Shown: positions 61,201-64,000 of the stretch, one piece after another | Layout of the letters: the number at the start of each line of letters is the position of its first letter | Position numbering within the stretch: the first letter of the stretch is position 1 | Origin: Larus michahellis | Taxonomy: Eukaryota > Chordata > Aves > Charadriiformes > Laridae | Assembly: GCF_964199755.1 (NCBI RefSeq) | Contig: NC_133898.1 | Location: 106,692,847 to 106,756,846 of the forward strand | Reading direction: 5' to 3' | DNA: 64,000 bases | Made by a program: the position numbers and the translations under genes | Notes under the pieces: generated by a model | Told to the model about the DNA's origin: nothing | The model's input: only the letters and a program-made list of their open reading frames with translations | The model's database searches: none

Positions 61201-63740
61201 GCAAAGGTAGACCATTACTTTTTCTTGAGAAAGAGATGACAGATCAGAAGTAAAGAGCATCCGTATGCTAAAAGATAGTTACAGATGAAAAGCTAAGAAG
61301 ATTTTTTTTTTAAATAAAGAGAATGAATAAGAAACCAATGTGGTGAGATGGTAACATTCACCATGACTTACGATACAGATCTTCAATGTGAAAAAATGTT
61401 TTAATGTAAAAGCATTAGAACATCAGAGTCACCTCAAAGATCAAATAAGCAGCTGCATCCTTGAGCATTTCTCAGCTTATTCACACTTATTTCAGGGATT
61501 TTTAAGAATACTTATATTTCTCAGACATCTTTTTATAGAACTGTAGACCACTTATTCTGGCTAATATGTGTGTTGGCTCCATACTACCTCAACTGACTGA
61601 GTGTGTCTATTCTCAAAAATGCAAAGAATTTCTTTACGGTGACTACTTGAAATTATACTCCCTTTGTGATATATTAAAGATTGGTTTTCCTTTAAAAATG
61701 TTTGATAAAATACAGCCATGGTCTTACCCAGAAAGAATTAAACTTCTTTGTTTTGTTTGTGTGTACACTTGTACATATAAGTCTATGTAAATCAAGCAAT
61801 GAGTACATGATCCTGTGAAAAGTCTGAAGCACATAACCAGCATTCTCTCTTCTTTCGACTGTGAAAGAGAAAGGAACAATGATTTACAGATTGATTTATT
61901 TATGTATGTGAACACATGGGCTTGTGAACATACTTGTTTGGTATCCTGATGCTGCTTTGTAGGGCATAAATTACTTACAATAACTTGCAAAATTAGCTAT
62001 AGAAAAAGTACAAAAATATGTCTCTGAATCCACATGAATTATGGCAACAGTAATAGTAATAACACTTTAGATGTATATAATGGCTATGACTCATAAGGAC
62101 TGAGACTGTGTTTTAATGTGCATTTTTGAGGCACTCATCAAAGTTGGTTCTGTTCCTGAGGAGAGCCTTTGGGTGCCACTGTAATAAGTATTCAACCCAA
62201 AATAAGAATATGCTTTTTTTTTTTACTCTCACCCTCCTGTGGTCTTGCCAAGGGAGAGCTGTTTTACTTGCAGCTCAGGCTGCTTGTAAGATGAAGACGG
62301 ATCAGGAAACAAGCTAATTCAGCACATCCATTAGGCACTGCAGTCCTGTCTTCTCTTCAGAGCAGTCCTGTCAGGGTGGCTTTGGCTGAGCTGGTCAACA
62401 GCTTCAAGTCTGTTGAATTTCCCATCTCCTCTCCCCAACCAGCAAGTCTTCCAGGCTTGGTATCCAAATGCTGGTTAAAAACTGGAACTACAAATTCACA
62501 ACTGTAAATGTAGATAGAGTAAAAATATATATTACTAACATTTAATACAGCGGTAAAATCAAGGTCAAAATTACATTAAATCAAGTAGCTTACTTCAGTT
62601 ACATATTGGGAAAACAATATCAACATTTCCCAGAACTCCGTTCTGAAACTTTTTCAAATTGAAGAGGTGCAAACAGTTATCTTCCTTAAGTGAGGTCACC
62701 CAAGTCTCACATACATCTCCATCACTTCTTGCTCTCAGCTCTCAGCTGCTTTGAAGAACAAATAGAGTGTTTGGAACAAACCAGGCTGCCATCTGTAGGA
62801 AGTGTTTCCAGGCTCTTTTCCAGAAAGGGTGATGTTCCCTTCCACAGCCTCTTCCTTATGTTAGCCTGGGAGGTTCTGATTAAAGAAACGTACTTTGAAT
62901 GGGAGATAAGGAACAACATTTGCCCTCATCTCCTCTACTGTTAACCTTTGTCATTCAGGGATTATCAGCAGTTGAACTCCAGACGCTTTCCTTTTCCCCT
63001 TGTTACTTTTAGGATTGTGGGTTATAATTCATCTGAGTCTGTTGCTTTGTCAACTTTTAATGATTCTAATTACCTAATTATCTACTCTAATGAAATGATA
63101 AAGCCTTTAACAGTTCAGTCTTCCTTCTCCCTGAAGGAAATTCTATCTCATCCTCTGGGATGTTACCTTCTTTGTTTAGATATGAAGACAGAGAAATTAT
63201 TTGGGGGCTGGGCATCAATGCTAGTTTTGCCTGAACACTCTTTCTTTGTTCATTGTTTGCTTTTTATAATGGTAGTTACTCTTTAGCCTTTGTTTACAGA
63301 TCAATGTTTTTGTTAAACTTCCTTAACAATAAATGGCAGCAGGGAGATAGGAAACAGACATTGCATGAAATCTAGAAACTCTTTCCAAATCAGGGGGAAA
63401 ATTCAGATTTTACCAACACCAAAGGTGACTGTTCGTAGAAATGAACTACAAATTCGTGCTACATTTTGACTCCCTGAAACGTATCTTCTTTCCACAAGAT
63501 CACTTCAGCATGAGAAGTATGGAATAAGGCATCAATCTATGAAATTATATTATGTGGGTTTCATTTACTTTAGGCCAAGGAAAGAAGTGAACATGGGTTT
63601 CTCCACTCTCAATAAATATTTCAAATTTGCAGCTGCTCTATATTATAGCTCTTTTTTGTCCTTTAGCTGTGTTTCAAAAGAAGGAGTATTTTGGGAAAAT
63701 GACTATAGGTACATGAGTATACATTCAGGAGAAGATCTTA
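58206..63740. other. CSMD1 intron 1, no recognised gene
   Basis: AT-rich sequence with frames of at most 112 codons and no domain, splice-flanked exon or repeat family that I can name. Confidence 0.4.
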
Positions 63741-64000
63741 CAGAAGAGCAACTGACGTCATCTACCTGGATTTGGGCAAAGCATTTGACACTGGCCTGCA
63801 CAACATCCTTGTCTCTAAATTGGAGACATGGATTTGACAGATGGAGCACTTGGTGGGTAAGGAATTGGCTGGATGGCCGCACTCAAAGAGTTGCAGTCAA
63901 CAGCTTGATTTGCTAAAGTGGCGAGCAGTGATGAGTAGCGTTCCTGAGGCATTGGTATTGGTACTGGTGCTGTTTAACATCTTTGTTGGTGACATGGACA
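63741..64000 (+). mobile_element. CR1 LINE reverse transcriptase fragment, runs off the window end
   Basis: [20 protein letters not shown] (motif A) opens the fragment at about 63744, followed by SKLET, then RNWLDGRTQRVAV after a two-base deletion near 63826 shifts the frame. Near 63958-64000 LVLFNIFVGDMD corresponds to the [12 protein letters not shown] segment before the catalytic box, which lies beyond the window. The 5' end is truncated at about 63741. Similarity to the CR1 type is high. It covers the same ORF2 part as the 40.65 kb copy and can be compared with it directly. Confidence 0.9.

Larger units (their letters stand above)
20750..64000 (+). other. CSMD1: CSMD1 intron 1 (5' part)
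   Basis: From the exon 1 donor to the window end no reading frame resembles a CUB or Sushi exon. All recognisable coding-like sequence here is CR1 retrotransposon. The first 1.8 kb is still CpG island; beyond about 22.56 kb the intron turns abruptly AT-rich. CSMD1 is known for very long introns in other vertebrates, so more than 43 kb without exon 2 is expected. Small alternative or non-coding exons cannot be excluded by eye. Confidence 0.75.

Noticed and set aside
1..64000. CRISPR array, operon, phage, tRNA or rRNA genes, endogenous retrovirus LTR pairs
   Set aside because: No spaced identical repeats, no gene clusters, no cloverleaf-forming sequence with A/B boxes and no paired TG...CA terminal repeats were seen; a full scan by software was not possible.

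Overview
The window looks like nuclear DNA from a bird (a sauropsid at least). Most of it is AT-rich non-coding sequence. It carries CR1 LINE copies of very different ages, including short 5'-truncated 3' ends with the avian-type ATTCTATGA tail, and eroded remains of L2, L3-like and MIR-like elements. There is no bacterial gene density, operon, CRISPR array or recognisable structural RNA gene.

One protein-coding exon can be supported: positions 20683-20749, plus strand, inside a CpG island of about 2.7 kb (roughly 19830-22550). It encodes a signal peptide of 22 codons plus one base, starting MTAWRKFKSLL and ending GLLTAAQ, and is followed by a strong splice donor. I recognise this as exon 1 of CSMD1, a giant CUB/Sushi transmembrane protein. 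The match is from memory of the human N-terminus (MTAWRRFQSLL...LLTAAKG) and has not been searched.

Layout: 1-19.8 kb is 5' intergenic sequence with an old CR1 (775-1350), a CR1 3' end (8616-8731), an L3-like relic (12592-12850) and a long L2 relic (14930-16330). 19.83-22.55 kb is the CpG-island promoter, 5' UTR with overlapping upstream ORFs, exon 1, and the GC-rich start of intron 1. From 20750 to the window end is intron 1. It holds CR1 fragments at 27.8, 35.5 (minus), 38.7, 40.6, 55.2, 57.9 and 63.7 kb (plus, running off the edge), a MIR-like relic at 39.7 kb, and small tandem or inverted repeats. No second CSMD1 exon was found.

No new biological system is evident. Most worth checking: two CR1 pieces in opposite orientation (35490-36085 minus, 40650-41632 plus) whose broken ends fall at the same place in the CR1 reading frame, as if an inversion of about 5.5 kb had split one element; overlapping upstream ORFs before the CSMD1 start; and homeodomain-motif-dense intronic segments that could be enhancers. 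Statements about families rest on recall; no alignment was run.
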